Shown piece after piece: positions 1 to 12,046 of a stretch of DNA of 64,000 nucleotides (position 1 is its first letter; each line of letters begins with the position of its first letter). The stretch spans positions 610,024 to 674,023 of the forward strand of contig BEDY01000009.1 of the NCBI GenBank assembly GCA_002335605.1. The letters are read 5' to 3'. Below the pieces are notes generated by a model. It was given only the letters and a program-made list of their open reading frames with translations, did no database searches and was not told where the DNA came from. The position numbers were made by a program, and so were the translations under genes. The stretch comes from Prillingera fragicola (Eukaryota; Basidiomycota; Tremellomycetes; Trichosporonales; Trichosporonaceae).

Positions 1-3000
1 GGGAAAGCAGCGTGGAAACATTCTCTTGGCCTTGAGTGCCATGCAAGTCCTCATCGTTTGATGCACCTCTCCAACCAGAGACCCTCTCACTCCTGCAGGA
101 AATCCAAACGGCTGTGTCACCTGCGCCGAATCACCCGGCACTGGTCTGATGGACGTCTTCGAGGGCCCGACGAGGGTCGAAGGGGTCCGCCGAGCGCCAC
201 CCCAAGCCTGTCGCACCGTCGCACTCATGCACAGTCTAGCTGCTCATCACGATCTGCGTGGCTGAGCCGCAGCAGCCACCGAGACTGCCGCCGCTACCTC
301 TCCATGGCACCGCTGCCGGCCCCCGCGACCACGCAGCACGGCATACCCTCGGCATGCCGACCGGCCGCCGCTGGCATTCACACGCACACACCTTGGTGAG
401 CGCCGAGACCCATCGCTGACCACTGAGCATGCCTCGGCACACACGACGGCCACGCCACTGCCGCACTCTGCTAGTGCTGCTCAGGGGTCGTGGCACGCGT
501 CCCCGCAACGTGGCGCGATACAGAATCAGTCTCATCTGACCTCGCCGCATGCACCGAAGCGCCGAGAATCTGTGGCTTGCTTACAAAGACGTGGTGTCGG
601 TTGGGCGCGGCATTGATGTGTGGCGTGATGCGGTACGGCCTAGCTCTTGGCTGCGCAGGCAGTCACCGTTAGGGAGCACAGGTTATAGAAGGGTGACTGT
701 CCATGCAAGACGTACGCGGAAGGATCCTAGTTGTCGACACGAGGTATGCTGGAGCGACGTTGTTGCGCCATATTGTTTAAGCGATAGTCGTCCCGCTCTC
801 CACTCGTAGCAATCTCGGAGGTTGTGGGTTCGCTCCGTGTTGACATGTCCGCAGCATTGGCCATGCCGCGACCTCGCGTTGCGGTGCATGACATTTGGGG
901 CTTCAGACGTCTGCTGCATCATCGTGCTATGGAACTCTTCCCTGCAGCCAGTGTTCTCTCCCTTGATCTCGCTTAGAGTCATGACGAGAGAACCTCCACG
1001 CACCTCTCAACTTTTTAACAAGACATATTTGGCCGGTGCATACGACGTCTGCTCGTCGTCGTCACTGGAATCCATACCCCTTTGCATACTCGGTGTCCGA
1101 CCCTGCGTGCATGACGTACAACGACAGACCCAGCAGCTCCACCCAGAAACCTTATCCTCTGCCTAGGACGGGTCTCCCGAGGCCTCATCTCCGAGAAGCT
1201 AGCCAAGACGTCGTACTGCTCTATGCATGTACCTCCTCAGTGCCCGGACACGCAAAGGCACTGATGAAGCGGTGACTGCCCGTAGAGGCGTCCACTAGGG
1301 GTTCACTTCTCCGAAAATCAACTCCTACTGTCGACGTTCTCCGTGTCGGGAGCCCGGCATGTCGGCACCCTCGCCGCAAGGTTATGCGTCCGAACCACGT
1401 TGTTGGCAGCACAAAGGGCCTGGGCAGCAGCATGGAGGCATCGCTTACCCTCGGATGAGTACTGATGCATAATAATCTGCTGCTGCGCTCACGCCAAGCG
1501 GTGGGCTCGGTCCCAAGAGATCTGTACGGGAGGGCCACTCAATACAACGTCTCACCTCACTGATACCTCGATGTTTTTGATTCTTGTTGTAATCTGCTTC
1601 CACAGCGCCATCCCAGGACCATCCGCGGCATGCGCTGTCGCTGCTGCTGCTGTCTGTTCAAAACAAAAATCTGTAGAGCCAGCCATGAGTCAGGGAACGG
1701 CCCACCCGCTCCCGCGGTCCTATTTGGGCAGGTCATGATCCCTGTACAGCCTGTTGAGATCAAGCATCCTCGTTACGGCATGGCATCGCGTAAAGGGCAT
1801 GATTCCGGGTTGCATGTCCTTTTGGAATGTTCCTACGAGCACGCTGCGACTGTACACGTACGTACTCTTTCGCAGTAACTGGACATGCAGGGTAAGAGGA
1901 AGCCACCACTACTAACCTTGGATCTGGGGAGGTTACGGCACACCCATGTCTCTGAACACCTGGAGGCCAGGAAGAGCCCTCTGACCTTGCACAACTGTAC
2001 ATGTGACAATACCCAGGGTACCCAACGTCGGGCCCGCGGCCGACGCACAGTAGCAAAGTAAAAACTACATGCTTGAATAACGGTCCGAAGGCAGAGTGGA
2101 ATGCTGGGTCAGAGCCCTGCCCTGCGGCGTGGGCACGAGCCAACCCTCTGCATGTGCGTGGGCGCTGGTCGTATTTTCCGTGGCTTTTCCAGCTCGAACC
2201 CTTGGCAGCTAGGTCGTGTGAGCTGGGCATGTCGTGATGAGATCCATGCCGCGATCCATGTACGTGTGCGTGTACGTGTTCGCCAGCGGCGTTGGGAGGC
2301 CGTACTCCAGCAGCATCGCACGTTCGAAACGTTCAACCCTCTGTGGCGCTGGTAGGCCACTCGCTGCCCACCCAACATCTCCCAGTACGAGCAGAACCAG
2401 CACGCACGTACTCTTAGTCGAGGGGCTTCCAGCCGCCACCGCACCAGGGTCAAACATGCCTACAGCCACAGCGGCCTGCACTCTTGTCCAGGTATCGAGG
2501 TACAGGGGGTGTTCCACAGTGACAACCTCTTCGACAACACCCCGCTCTAGAGTGACTAACTACCCTGCCTGTTGTCGACTAGGGAGAGTCTTCCGCGCGC
2601 CGAGATCTAGTGCGTAATAATACTTTGGCATCAGGACTCCGGTCCGGAGATGAAGATTGCATGCAGGCAGCAGTGAGCGTGACATTCCAAGTGATTCCAA
2701 CACGTGTACCTCGTCGCAGGCTTAAGGGAGAATGAAGGATTACGGCAACGTTGACCCAATAGTTTCCTGCCTTCTATTCAGACAGGGAAGGTTTGCACGA
2801 ACAGATCTGGGTTTGAACATGACTCGAGACGTATGCATGGTACCGGTTTGTAACGCTTGCATCCTGCATGTGGGCATCGAATGTAGTGCGTGCGTTGTCG
2901 AGTGCGAGCTACAGTATTGTCTGCTGTACTGTCGACGACGCTCGCATGGTCATCTGCCTGCACCACTGACCACGGACACCTGTAACTGGTAACTGTATCA

Positions 3001-5211
3001 CTGCAGTGTGCCGTTTCAAACCTTTGCTCAGCCACAACCCGCAAACCGGGCCGCAGCGGTTACAGCAGGATAGCAAGCAGAAGGGTGGATAAACTGTGAA
3101 CGCCACTGGCAAGCATACCTCGCGTGCTCCAGGGGGACTCGTAGAGCATGCATCGCGCGTGGCTCCAAGCTGGGGGGCAGACATCTGACCGACATTCTGG
3201 GCCCAAAACGCCACAGCGGCTGGCCACACCCGCACCTTTACTTAATGAATTATCATCAACTAGTCTCGTGTCACTCTGACACACATGCCAGAGACCTGCT
3301 CCCCAGTACATGGAGCCCTTACTTTTGACCAACGAGCCCGCTAGCGCAGCAGTGTCTGGTGATTGAAATCTCTGGTGGCTTTGAATGTGCGTATCAGAAA
3401 TAAGGAGCGAAGAAAAACAGAGCTAGTTACCCGCGTTCCGTGGCAGTCAGGGCAGAGAAACTCTCGAGCAGTGGCGCAGTGGGGGAGGAGTACGAGGTAG
3501 GAGATGGGGATGTCGGGTCAGTAGGGATCTCGGAAGGATCGTGGACGACAAAGACCAAGACGACGACGAGGAGAATGTGGGGGATCTATGGGATTCTCGA
3601 TCATCGTTGTTGCTTAGATCCCTCCGTTCTGTTGTTAGCGTCGTTTCCATCTGCATCACTTGTCACCACCTAAACCCCGCTCTCGTCATGCACTCGGACG
3701 CCATCAAGCAAAGCGCGCTCCGATGCGTGGCTGACGGGTTGCACAATAGATCTGTACTTTGTACGGCACACCAACTGTCTCGTGATGTCAGCTGGGTATG
3801 CTTGCGTCTCGATCCGGGACAAAATCCCAGATCCCATGCTCTCGCTCTCGTCACTCTCTACAGTAACCTACAGGGTTAGCCCAGCAAGGCAAACACCGTC
3901 GAAGCAAGCAGCACTACAGGCGTCGCGAAGACCATATAGCGCATGTTTCGGCGCCGTCGCGAGTCGGTCCGATCCGACAACAGCATGTGCAGCCAGCGCC
4001 ACCTTGTCCCTCTCGGCCTCGCATGCATACTCCTGGCCATTCACTCGTGCATCTCCCTCCTGCAAAAGTCAGATCCCTATGTGCCCGACACAACCTTTCC
4101 AAGCTAACAAGAGCGGAGCAAGCGACAACGCAAACTAAGAGGCTGTGCGCTGTGTGAGCTGCGTGATGCACAGTAGCGGACAATCAACGGCGGCGGCGCC
4201 GCGCCGCGGCACGTCGATCTCACCTCTGCAACAGATTTGACAGAGGTACTAATGCTCCCATGGCTCATCACACAGCAACAATGGGGGACAATCACACAAC
4301 GGACAATGGCGACTGTGGCCGAAACAGAGGTCTCACAGCTCTGGACAGTGGAGAGACGCCACATAGGTGTGCATTCGTTTTGTCCCCTCCGCTGGCCGAC
4401 GGTAGGCCGCTAGTTGCCGGCGACAGGTAGCGTGCTTGGCGGCGAGGTCGCCGAGATCTCGCGTGTGGCATGAGAGTGGGGACGAGTCCATGCCAACATA
4501 CCAGCGTGCAAGTTCGTGGGACAGAGAGTGTCCCCGGGTTTGTTTGGGGGCATAAGGCAAATGCTTGTGGGGTTGGTGAAGTCTCGTATAGGGTGGGGGA
4601 GGACTACAGGCAAGTCTGTGAGGTGGTTGACGCGGGCCAGAGACGACGCGGCGTGGCGTTGGTGGCGTTGGGGTTCATGGATTGTGATGCCGCAGACAAA
4701 TTCAGTGGTGGGGCGAGATGCATGCTGTTTGGTAGGATCGTTGAAGCTACAGAGACCTGAATTTTATGTGTCTGTCAGTGTTGTAGCTGATCATGGGCAT
4801 CGAGGGGACTGTTCGAAGACTAGGGGGTGTCGGAATCAAGATGAATGGGGCACACTGAGCAGATGCTCTCAGATAAGTGTGACGTCTGAGAGTTGTCACA
4901 ACCACGCGCAATGAAGAGCCAGCTTTGACTCTTAACCATGAAAACTCAGAGTCTTTGGCCTGCAAGTGCTACGCACTCGTGTTGCAGAGTTGTCGCGCGT
5001 GAGCACTCAGGTTGAGCAGTACAGGAACTGTAACAATCCCCAAACCTTTACCCAAACATTTCAAAGATGTCGTCGGGCCGTAAAAAGATTTCTTGCATGG
5101 TACACTTGGTGCACCTAAGTAGTGCCCACATCCTGTTACAGAGAAAGCTGAGGTACGCTTAAAGACGTGGCAGGCAGAACGAGCACTGACACTTGATGAG
5201 CACGAGTAAGA

Positions 5212-5228
5212 AATGAAATAATTTCATT
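5212..5228. repeat. AT-rich perfect palindrome
   Basis: AATGAAAT and ATTTCATT flank a single central A, giving a perfect 8-bp inverted repeat inside the gene-poor region. No nearby gene assigns it a role. Confidence 0.6.
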
Positions 5229-6437
5229 AATTGTTCCTCACTGCACACTGCACAGAACTGCACAGAAGTCAGTATCGTAACCCCAGTGCAGCAGCACCAC
5301 TAAGAACTACATAGAGATACTTGACCTCTAAAGCGCAGCGCACTGCTGAACGACAGTAGGAGCATGGGTGTGGAGACATGGAATTGTGAGTTCCGGCAGA
5401 GGCATCTGTGACGATCTTGAACGTTCGTTCCAACTTATCGCCGTTCCATCATCGTCAACGCATCTCAAGATCTCAAACCCCCTATTTCAAGACAGCCCAG
5501 AACGTCAAACGTTCTAGCTACCCGAATGATTCCCCACAATCAGACATGTCTTGGAACAGTTAATAATGCCGTACATTCATCACACTTTGTGGCCAACAAC
5601 CTTGTCCTCGTCACACAAATTCACTTCTCACACAATACTAGCAATGCCCAGGACAAGCTGTGAAACAGCTTGAAAATCTGCCCTCCCGAGCTGAGCATGT
5701 CACTTGTTGGGGAAGCAGGATGCGCAGGCTGGACAGCCTAGTGACAAACCCAGTGCCGTAGCTCCACGAACAGGACGTCCCCTAGTGCCACTTTGTCTGT
5801 TGCACCATCCTTCGTCCCATGACAGCCACCTCCACTTCCATTCAGTCATGCTCGCAGCACCAGGCAGCTAGAACCCCGACATTCGGCCCGATAATCTTGG
5901 ACCACATGTCAACATCGAGCTCGTCATCGCGGCTCTTTACCTCGCCACACCCGAGGCTGTCCTCGATAACCGCGGTACTCGGCGTCGCGCGGCACGTCCC
6001 GCCTGTCTTCGGAACGGACGGACCCACATGTATTCCAGCTCTGGCTTACAAAGCTGGTCCGCGCGAGATTTCCGCTCCGGCATCGACGTCGACGCCCGCA
6101 CCCCCTTCCGAGTTGCGCAGCCCACACAGCGCAAACCACATGCCCCACACTTGTGAAAGTCGAGACCAGCGTGACTAACCCTCAATCTGCACGCAACTGA
6201 ATTGTAATATGACTCACAAAAACCTCATGCAGTCTGCTGGAGCGACACGAAACCAGATCCCATTCCTCGTCGGCACGCACAAACGCGAAACAGGCCCACA
6301 TTTAGGTTGTGTTTGGAGCGCCTCGTGCCGCGGGACGTCTGTCTCATGGACTTGGCGCAGTTCTGGGGCGATCGCCTGCGAGCATGTGTCCACGCACGTC
6401 GCACGTAGGTGGATCTGCGAGATCCGTAGGTCTACAG

Positions 6438-6457
6438 CTTGATATCCGTATATCAAG
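6438..6457. repeat. Short hairpin in gene-poor region
   Basis: CTTGATAT and ATATCAAG form perfect 8-bp arms around a CCGT loop, about 340 bp beyond the 3' end of the auxilin gene. It might lie in a 3' UTR or be chance. Confidence 0.5.
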
Positions 6458-6799
6458 TCGGCGAAAGGATCCTTCGGCCTTGGTGGATTCAGGTCGGTGA
6501 GTTGGAGCACTAGGTTGGCGGAGACGCGGGTACACCCCACAAGGTGTGCCGCAAAACGTGCAAATCACTGACCTGTGTATCGTTATTGTCACAGTTCCTG
6601 TTGCGGGCGGTTGGGTGCACTGCGGTTGCGGCTCCCAACATCGAGTCCACGCTGACAAGCTTGGCGTGTCACTCAGTTTCCATACAGTCAGCAGTTTGCG
6701 CCTCGGCCACTCTGTGGCTCGACAGACCAGTCAGCGCATTGTCAGACCCCCATCGCGCGCACGCAATGCATTACAACCTCCCCCTCCCCCCAAAGATCT

Positions 6800-9675
6800 C
6801 TAAGCGTTATGTGCAGCCCATCTGCAAAGTCAGCCTCCACTCTCACACACACAGAGCTGGATACTTACGCCTCGCTCAACGTCCCAAACACGCCGTTCGC
6901 AACCATTCTCTCCTCAACGCTAGCCCCCTTGAGCTTGTCGGGATGTAACCGCGCAATGACCTTCATGTACTTGATCTTGACCTGTTTTTCGGTAACGAGC
7001 TCGTGCATGCCGACCTTGACGAGCACGGCGTCCCAGAGCACCGTGTCGAGTGACGCAATAAGGGCACGCACGTTGGTCTCCTTGCCGGTACGCCACGTCG
7101 TGAGCTTGGCGTCAATACTGTCCTTGAGGGCCATGCGCTGCTCGTCCTCTGTCGCGGCGGCGGCGGCGGCTTTGCGCAGCTCCGACACGGCCGCAGACGA
7201 GTGCACGTCCACGGGCTTGGAGGGCCGCGGCTTGGGTTTGGGCGTGGCGCGGGCTGGGCGCGGTGCGGCGGCACCAGCACTGTTACCGTCGCCGCCTCCA
7301 CTGAGCATCGCCTTGGCGCGACGAATACCCTCGCTCGCCTGACCCTTGGTCGCGGCCCCACCGAGCGCGCCGTCGTAGCCAAGCACCTTTTCCCAGTCGG
7401 CGAGTGCCTGGTTCCACTTCTCCGCCATCTCCCAGGCCTGCGCACGCTTGGCCGTGGCCTTTACGAGCCCCTCGCCGAGCTTGACGTCCACATCTGCAGG
7501 CAGAGGCGCCTCCTTGCTTGGGTGGTAGGACGCGCCGACAAGCTCCACGACGGCCGTGCAGTCCTTGGCTGCCGAGCTGGATTCGCCGAGCTTGAGCCAT
7601 GTCGCGGCACGGTTGTTGAGCAGCGGCACAAGCTGGAGATGACCCTCTGGCAGCGCCCTGATGGCTGCACTGTAATCCGTCTCCGCCTCGGTGAAGCGGC
7701 CGAGCTTGAAGTGCTCGTTTCCCTTTGCCTTGAGCGCGGCGGCAGTCGAGAGCTGGCTCGCCGAAGCCGAGACAATGTCACGCTGCACCAATCGCGCAGC
7801 AGGTGCGCGCGGTGTGGCAGCCCCGGAACCCACGGGTGTAGGCGTACCACGCCCCTTGGCCTGGTGATGGGGCGAGACATACTTTTTCGGCTCGTCGCCA
7901 AACAGCAAGTCCCCCCCCTGGGCAGACATGGCAGTCCGCACCAGCGTCGGCTCGGGCTTGCGCTGCTGCTGCTGCCTCTGTTGCGGCTGGGGGCGGACTG
8001 GAGTCGGGTCGTCGTCAAAGCCGTCACGGAAGTCTCCGCCGGCTGGCACCGCATCGTGCCCGTTCGAGCGGCGTTCAGAGCCTCCGGCTTCGGCCTCCTC
8101 GGCCTCGATCATCCATCGTGGCCTCCCGTCGGGTGCTGGACCTTTTCCGCGCCGTGCAGCAGCCTGCTGCGCCTCGAGGGCCTTGCGCTGCTCCTCATAG
8201 ACCTTGAAGGCCTTCTCCTTGCCTGTGTTCCAAAAGCTCGTCGCCTTGGACAGCACAGAAGCGCCAATCTCAGAGGCTTGAGCAATGTAGTCGTCGACCT
8301 GACCCTGCTCGCCGTCCTGGCGCTGCTGCTCGGCATCCCGGGGCCGCACAGCATCGCGCGAAGGACCAGCACGCCGCCTGGCCTGGCGCTCCTGCCGCTC
8401 CTGGCGTTCCTGGTACTCGCGCATCTCACGGTCCTGCATTTCACGCGCAATGCGCTCGTCATCGATGTCGCTCTGCTCGGACACGTCGGAAGCTGCACGG
8501 CCGCGCCCACCAGAAGCGACTGGAGGGGTCGCCCCGCGGCTACCACCGAGAAGCGACTCGAGGGCCGCGGCGACGTCCTCGCCGGTGGCTGTGCGCGCCA
8601 GTGCCGCTCGCGCCTGAGCAGGCGAGAATCCCATCTCGACAATCTGGCCGACAATGTGGGGTGGAGGCGATGAGGCGCGCGCGCGTGGGTCGTGTGCCGT
8701 CGAGCGCTGGGGGGCAGGAGTCTTAGGCTGCAGCGTCAGCTCCATACAGTCTCATAAGGCCGCCGCACTCACACTAGCCTTCCTAGCCGGCCGTCCAAGC
8801 TCGCCCAACAAGTCGTCATCGTCCCCAAAGCTGCCAAACCCGCCATCGTCGTTGCTGGCAGAGGGCACAGCAGCACTGAGCGCGTCCAGATCCCACGGAT
8901 CCGCCGGCGCGGCTGCCGTAATAGCAGGCGCGGGCGTCGCGGCCTTGGGTGTAGCGCTCGACTTGGACGGAGCGAGCAAGTCGTCGTGATCGTCCCAGAA
9001 CGTGCCCGCCGACTTCTTCTGCGCTGTCGACGCAGGTCGCGACGTCGGCGGCGTGGGCAGCACTGACGCCGCCTTTGGCTTGGCCGCCGCGGCTGTGGGG
9101 GCAAGCAGGCCAGAAAAGCTGTCGGCCCCTCCCGAGCTCGCTGCAGGTGCTGGTACAGGCGCAGCAGGTTGCATGGCGCTGCCACCGGAGCTGCCTTCAA
9201 ACTTGTCCCAGAACCCGCCACCACTCCACTGTTCCCGCTCCCGCTCCTCCTTGTCCTTTTTCTCTTTAGCCATCTGCGCCTGCTTCTCGGCCATGGTCAA
9301 GTTCTTTCCCGCACCCGCAGCACCGCCAGACGCAGCGCCAAAGAGGTCGCTGAACGCGTCACCTGCTGCTGCTGCGGCTTGCGGGGGTGGAGTCGCTGCT
9401 GACCCCGGGCGGGCGAGACCCGAGGACGGACGCGCTGTGGCTGCTCCAAGGGCGGAAGACACTGGTGGCCTGGGCGAGGGTGCGAGTGGTGTGCTTGCCC
9501 TTGAGCTCGAGGTGGAGTAGTAGTTTGACCCAGAGCTCGGCTTGGCGAACAGGTCAAACGAGCTGCCTCCCGGTGGTTTGGACAGATTGCTCGAGCCAGT
9601 GCTGGACGACGACATGGATGGAGGGGTCTGTCCCTTTTGCGGCGCTGACCAGTTGAGGTCTAGGAGGTCGTCCAT
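6800..9675 (-). CDS. SWA2: Auxilin/Swa2-like clathrin uncoating J-protein
   Basis: Predicted 927-residue cochaperone that recruits Hsp70 to strip clathrin from coated vesicles. The first 300 or so residues are disordered and carry clathrin/adaptor-type motifs (DPW, FWDKF, FGSFGDDDDLL). A UBA domain (IVGQIVEMGF onward) lies near residues 325-363, a charged coiled-coil-like stretch follows, TPR repeats (GNEHFKLGRFTEAETDY) span about 631-755, and a C-terminal J domain has HPDK near residue 899. This UBA-TPR-J order matches yeast Swa2. Two introns are inferred: 8772-8728 (GTGAGT, branch CTGAC, CAG) and 6868-6822 (GTAAGT, branch CTGAC, CAG). The second joins a final 22-nt exon that completes LSEAW, the usual auxilin ending. 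Start chosen at MDDLLDLNW; no better in-frame ATG precedes it. Confidence 0.9.
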
Positions 9676-9714
9676 CGTGGGTGGGTATAATGCAAATAAC
9701 AGTCGGAGAAATGT

Positions 9715-9730
9715 AGAGAGAGAGAGAGAG
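9715..9730. repeat. (AG)8 microsatellite
   Basis: Perfect AG dinucleotide run 40 bp upstream of the auxilin start codon, so probably in its promoter or 5' UTR, where it reads as CT on the transcript strand. Confidence 0.8.
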
Positions 9731-9954
9731 AACTCAAGCTTCAAGCTTGTCGAGGAGCAACAGCGGAGCGCGGGATGATGCGTCAATAACCACGTGGCAT
9801 CAGGCACGCACCATTGCCATCCATTCGAAGTGGCCAGCTCTGTAGGACATTGTTTTGTTGCTGTACAGCTCCTGCTTGCTCCCATGCACTTGCTTGACTG
9901 ACTTGCTGATACTGCTGAGAGATACATACACTGGGTGCGACAGTCTATACCAAT

Positions 9955-11816
9955 CTACTCGTTAAAGAACACGACAGTCACAGTCATGTCGTCGCGGAAA
10001 TACCTGGCAACCTTGCCATTCAAACTCAGCAGCTCGGCCTGCAACTTGCGGTCTCCACCACCAAAGGCATTGCGCATGAGATGGGTAGCGGCGTTGTCAT
10101 CGCCCTCAAAGGCCCAGTAGCCCTGGGCACGCTTGCCGGTGCCGGGCAGCTCGTCGGCGGGGTACGGCCTGGGTTCAGTCGTGGCGACGGCCAGCTCGTT
10201 GGCGAGCGTCGTCTTGGAGACGTCGGCGCGCTTGGGGTGCTTCATGTAGCCGGCCATGAGGAGGGTGGCCTCTTCGGACGTGATGCGGTCCCAAACTATC
10301 TGTCAGCCAAAGTCGGAGCAGAACAAGAGCACTCACGTCCATCAGTCGCAATCACCAAAAACTTGAGCTTCTCGTCGCCCTGCTTGAGCTGGCGGTGCGT
10401 AACCTCTGGGCGTGCAGTGACGTAAGGTGGGGTAAAGTTGAATGCACGCGCAGGACGAGCCTTTTCGCCCTCGGTGCGGAACACCTCGGCGATGGCATTG
10501 CCGTACTCGCTCTTCCACTTGTATATCGCGTCGCCAAACGCGCGCGTAGGCTGCAGAGCACCCTGCACGCGGCCGTGGCGGATGACCGTGTCGGCCTCTA
10601 TCGCGGGGTGCTCGGCGCGCATCCTGGGTGTGTCAGTTCGCGGCTAACAACTGAGAGCACCAACACATACCTGGCAACCTCGGCAGGGTTGTCACCCATC
10701 TGGTCCTCGCTTAGCGTGTCACAGCGCCAGCTGCCATCCGTGCTCTGCCAGCCTGCAACGGCACGCACATCGCCAGTGACAGCGACGTAGAGTGCCTCGT
10801 TCTCGGCGTCAACAACGGCGGTACCCGCGACGGCGCCGTGGGTGGCAGGCGCAGCGAGGGCCACAAACTGTGCGCGAGCGCTAGCATGCTCCTCCTTGGC
10901 CGTCAGACCAGGCAGGAGCTTGAGGGGAGTCTCGCAAATGTTCTCGTCGAGCTGCACGAACCTGTGTGTGTCAGTAACAGTTGCTTCTGCCGCTCGTTCC
11001 CTCGGCGGGGTGCGTCGGACGCCGAGCCAATAACGGTGGCCGCGCCATTGGCTCGGCGTCCGACGCACCCCCTGCTTCCCACGCCCAAACTCACGCAGCC
11101 TGGAGCGTCCTAACGACATTCGGCGGCGACCAGATATTCGACCATGCGAGCGTATCTCCGAGTTTGTCGTACCAGCCCCCCCCGGGCACGATACCCGCCT
11201 GCAGGCCGGCCAGCGCCAGTGAGAGGGTAGGGTGCAGCGTCCGTGCAAGGAGCTTCGAAGTGGCGTCGCCTGCATGTCCATCAAACACAGAGACGAGCAC
11301 GAGGTCGCGCTTCCCAGGCTGGTCGGGGAGGTCAGACCTGGGCTTGGCCGGCGCGTACCACGAGCGCGCAATGGGGCCGCGCGGAATGACGTCTACTGCC
11401 GAACGGTCCTCGCATGGCTCGTTAGCCGCGACAAAGTTTGAGTCCCAGCGTGAGACGGGGTCGCCGTTGCGCAGTGGCGAGAACGACGTCTCGTGCTCCG
11501 TAAGCATGGTCTTGATCTCGTCGTCGTCCTTGAGCGTAAATGTCGCGCTCTCGCGGCCGCGGCCGACGCGGTAGTCGACTGTAAACTCGTGCTTTGGCTT
11601 GCCGCCAACAACGCCACCCTCTGAAGACTCGTAGTAGTAGACTGCAGCAGACGCCGCGAGGAGGACACCAGCGACGACGGCGTTGCGCTTGGCTGTTGAC
11701 TGCGGGGTTGGAGGCTGTGGGGCCGCGCCGGAGGATGCCAGGCGGCGGTTGGCGACGCGCGCGGCAGCGACGAGGCGGCCTGCGGTCATGCGAGGGATGG
11801 CTCTGGATGCGAGCAT
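9955..11816 (-). CDS. Mitochondrial PP2C-type phosphatase (Ptc5/PDP-like)
   Basis: Predicted 546-residue metal-dependent Ser/Thr phosphatase. The N-terminus (MLASRAIPRMTAGRLVAAAR) is Arg/Ala-rich like a mitochondrial presequence, and one membrane segment (AVVAGVLLAASAAVYYY) follows, as in yeast Ptc5, which acts on pyruvate dehydrogenase. PP2C motifs present: EDRSAV, VFDGHAG (metal ligand), QPTRAFGD, and IATDG followed by LWD across a splice junction. The C-terminus has the DDMTVTVVFF strand. Three introns are inferred: 11094-10962 (133 nt), 10670-10624 (47 nt) and 10336-10296 (41 nt). The first is unusually long here and holds a perfect inverted repeat. Ptc5 versus PDP1 orthology is from architecture only; other PP2C subfamilies are less likely. 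Confidence 0.85.
11007..11071. repeat. Perfect 25-bp inverted repeat inside an intron
   Basis: Arms 11007-11031 and 11047-11071 are exact reverse complements (arm starts GGGGTGCGTCGGACGCCGAG) around a 15-nt loop, so transcripts from either strand could form a long GC-rich hairpin. It lies wholly inside the first intron of the PP2C gene, between the donor at 11094 and the branch site near 10970. Confidence 0.9.
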
Positions 11817-12046
11817 GGTGTCCGCTGCTGCGGGTTTGAGATGCAAGAGCGTGGAGAGTTGTAAGAGTATAATGGAAGAATGGGCGATGTTGACAAGGTG
11901 CGACGGTGAGAGGAGTTGGTTGTACCGCCGCGGCCAAAACAAACGTCGACGTCCGTCGTCATTCGAGGTCGTTTGCATCTCTCACTCTCTCTTTGTCTCT
12001 CCTCGCCGTTCTACAAACACAAAAACAACATCTGCAGCGCCTCAGC

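Larger units (their letters stand above)
1..6799. other. Gene-poor region, 6.8 kb
   Basis: No open frame here looks like a real gene. The longest frames are about 110-180 codons, overlap each other on both strands, lack the C/G-ending codon bias of the genes that follow, and show no transposase, reverse transcriptase or other motif I recognise. Frequent CG dinucleotides argue against strong repeat-induced point mutation. Positions about 4980-5700 look more AT-rich than the rest. It could be a subtelomeric or pericentromeric spacer, a decayed element or a non-coding RNA locus; the sequence does not decide. Confidence 0.6.

Noticed and set aside
7201..8673. A 490-codon open frame antisense to auxilin
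   Set aside because: It mirrors the GC-rich codon bias of the real gene on the other strand and shows no domain; the auxilin frame has UBA, TPR and J-domain motifs.
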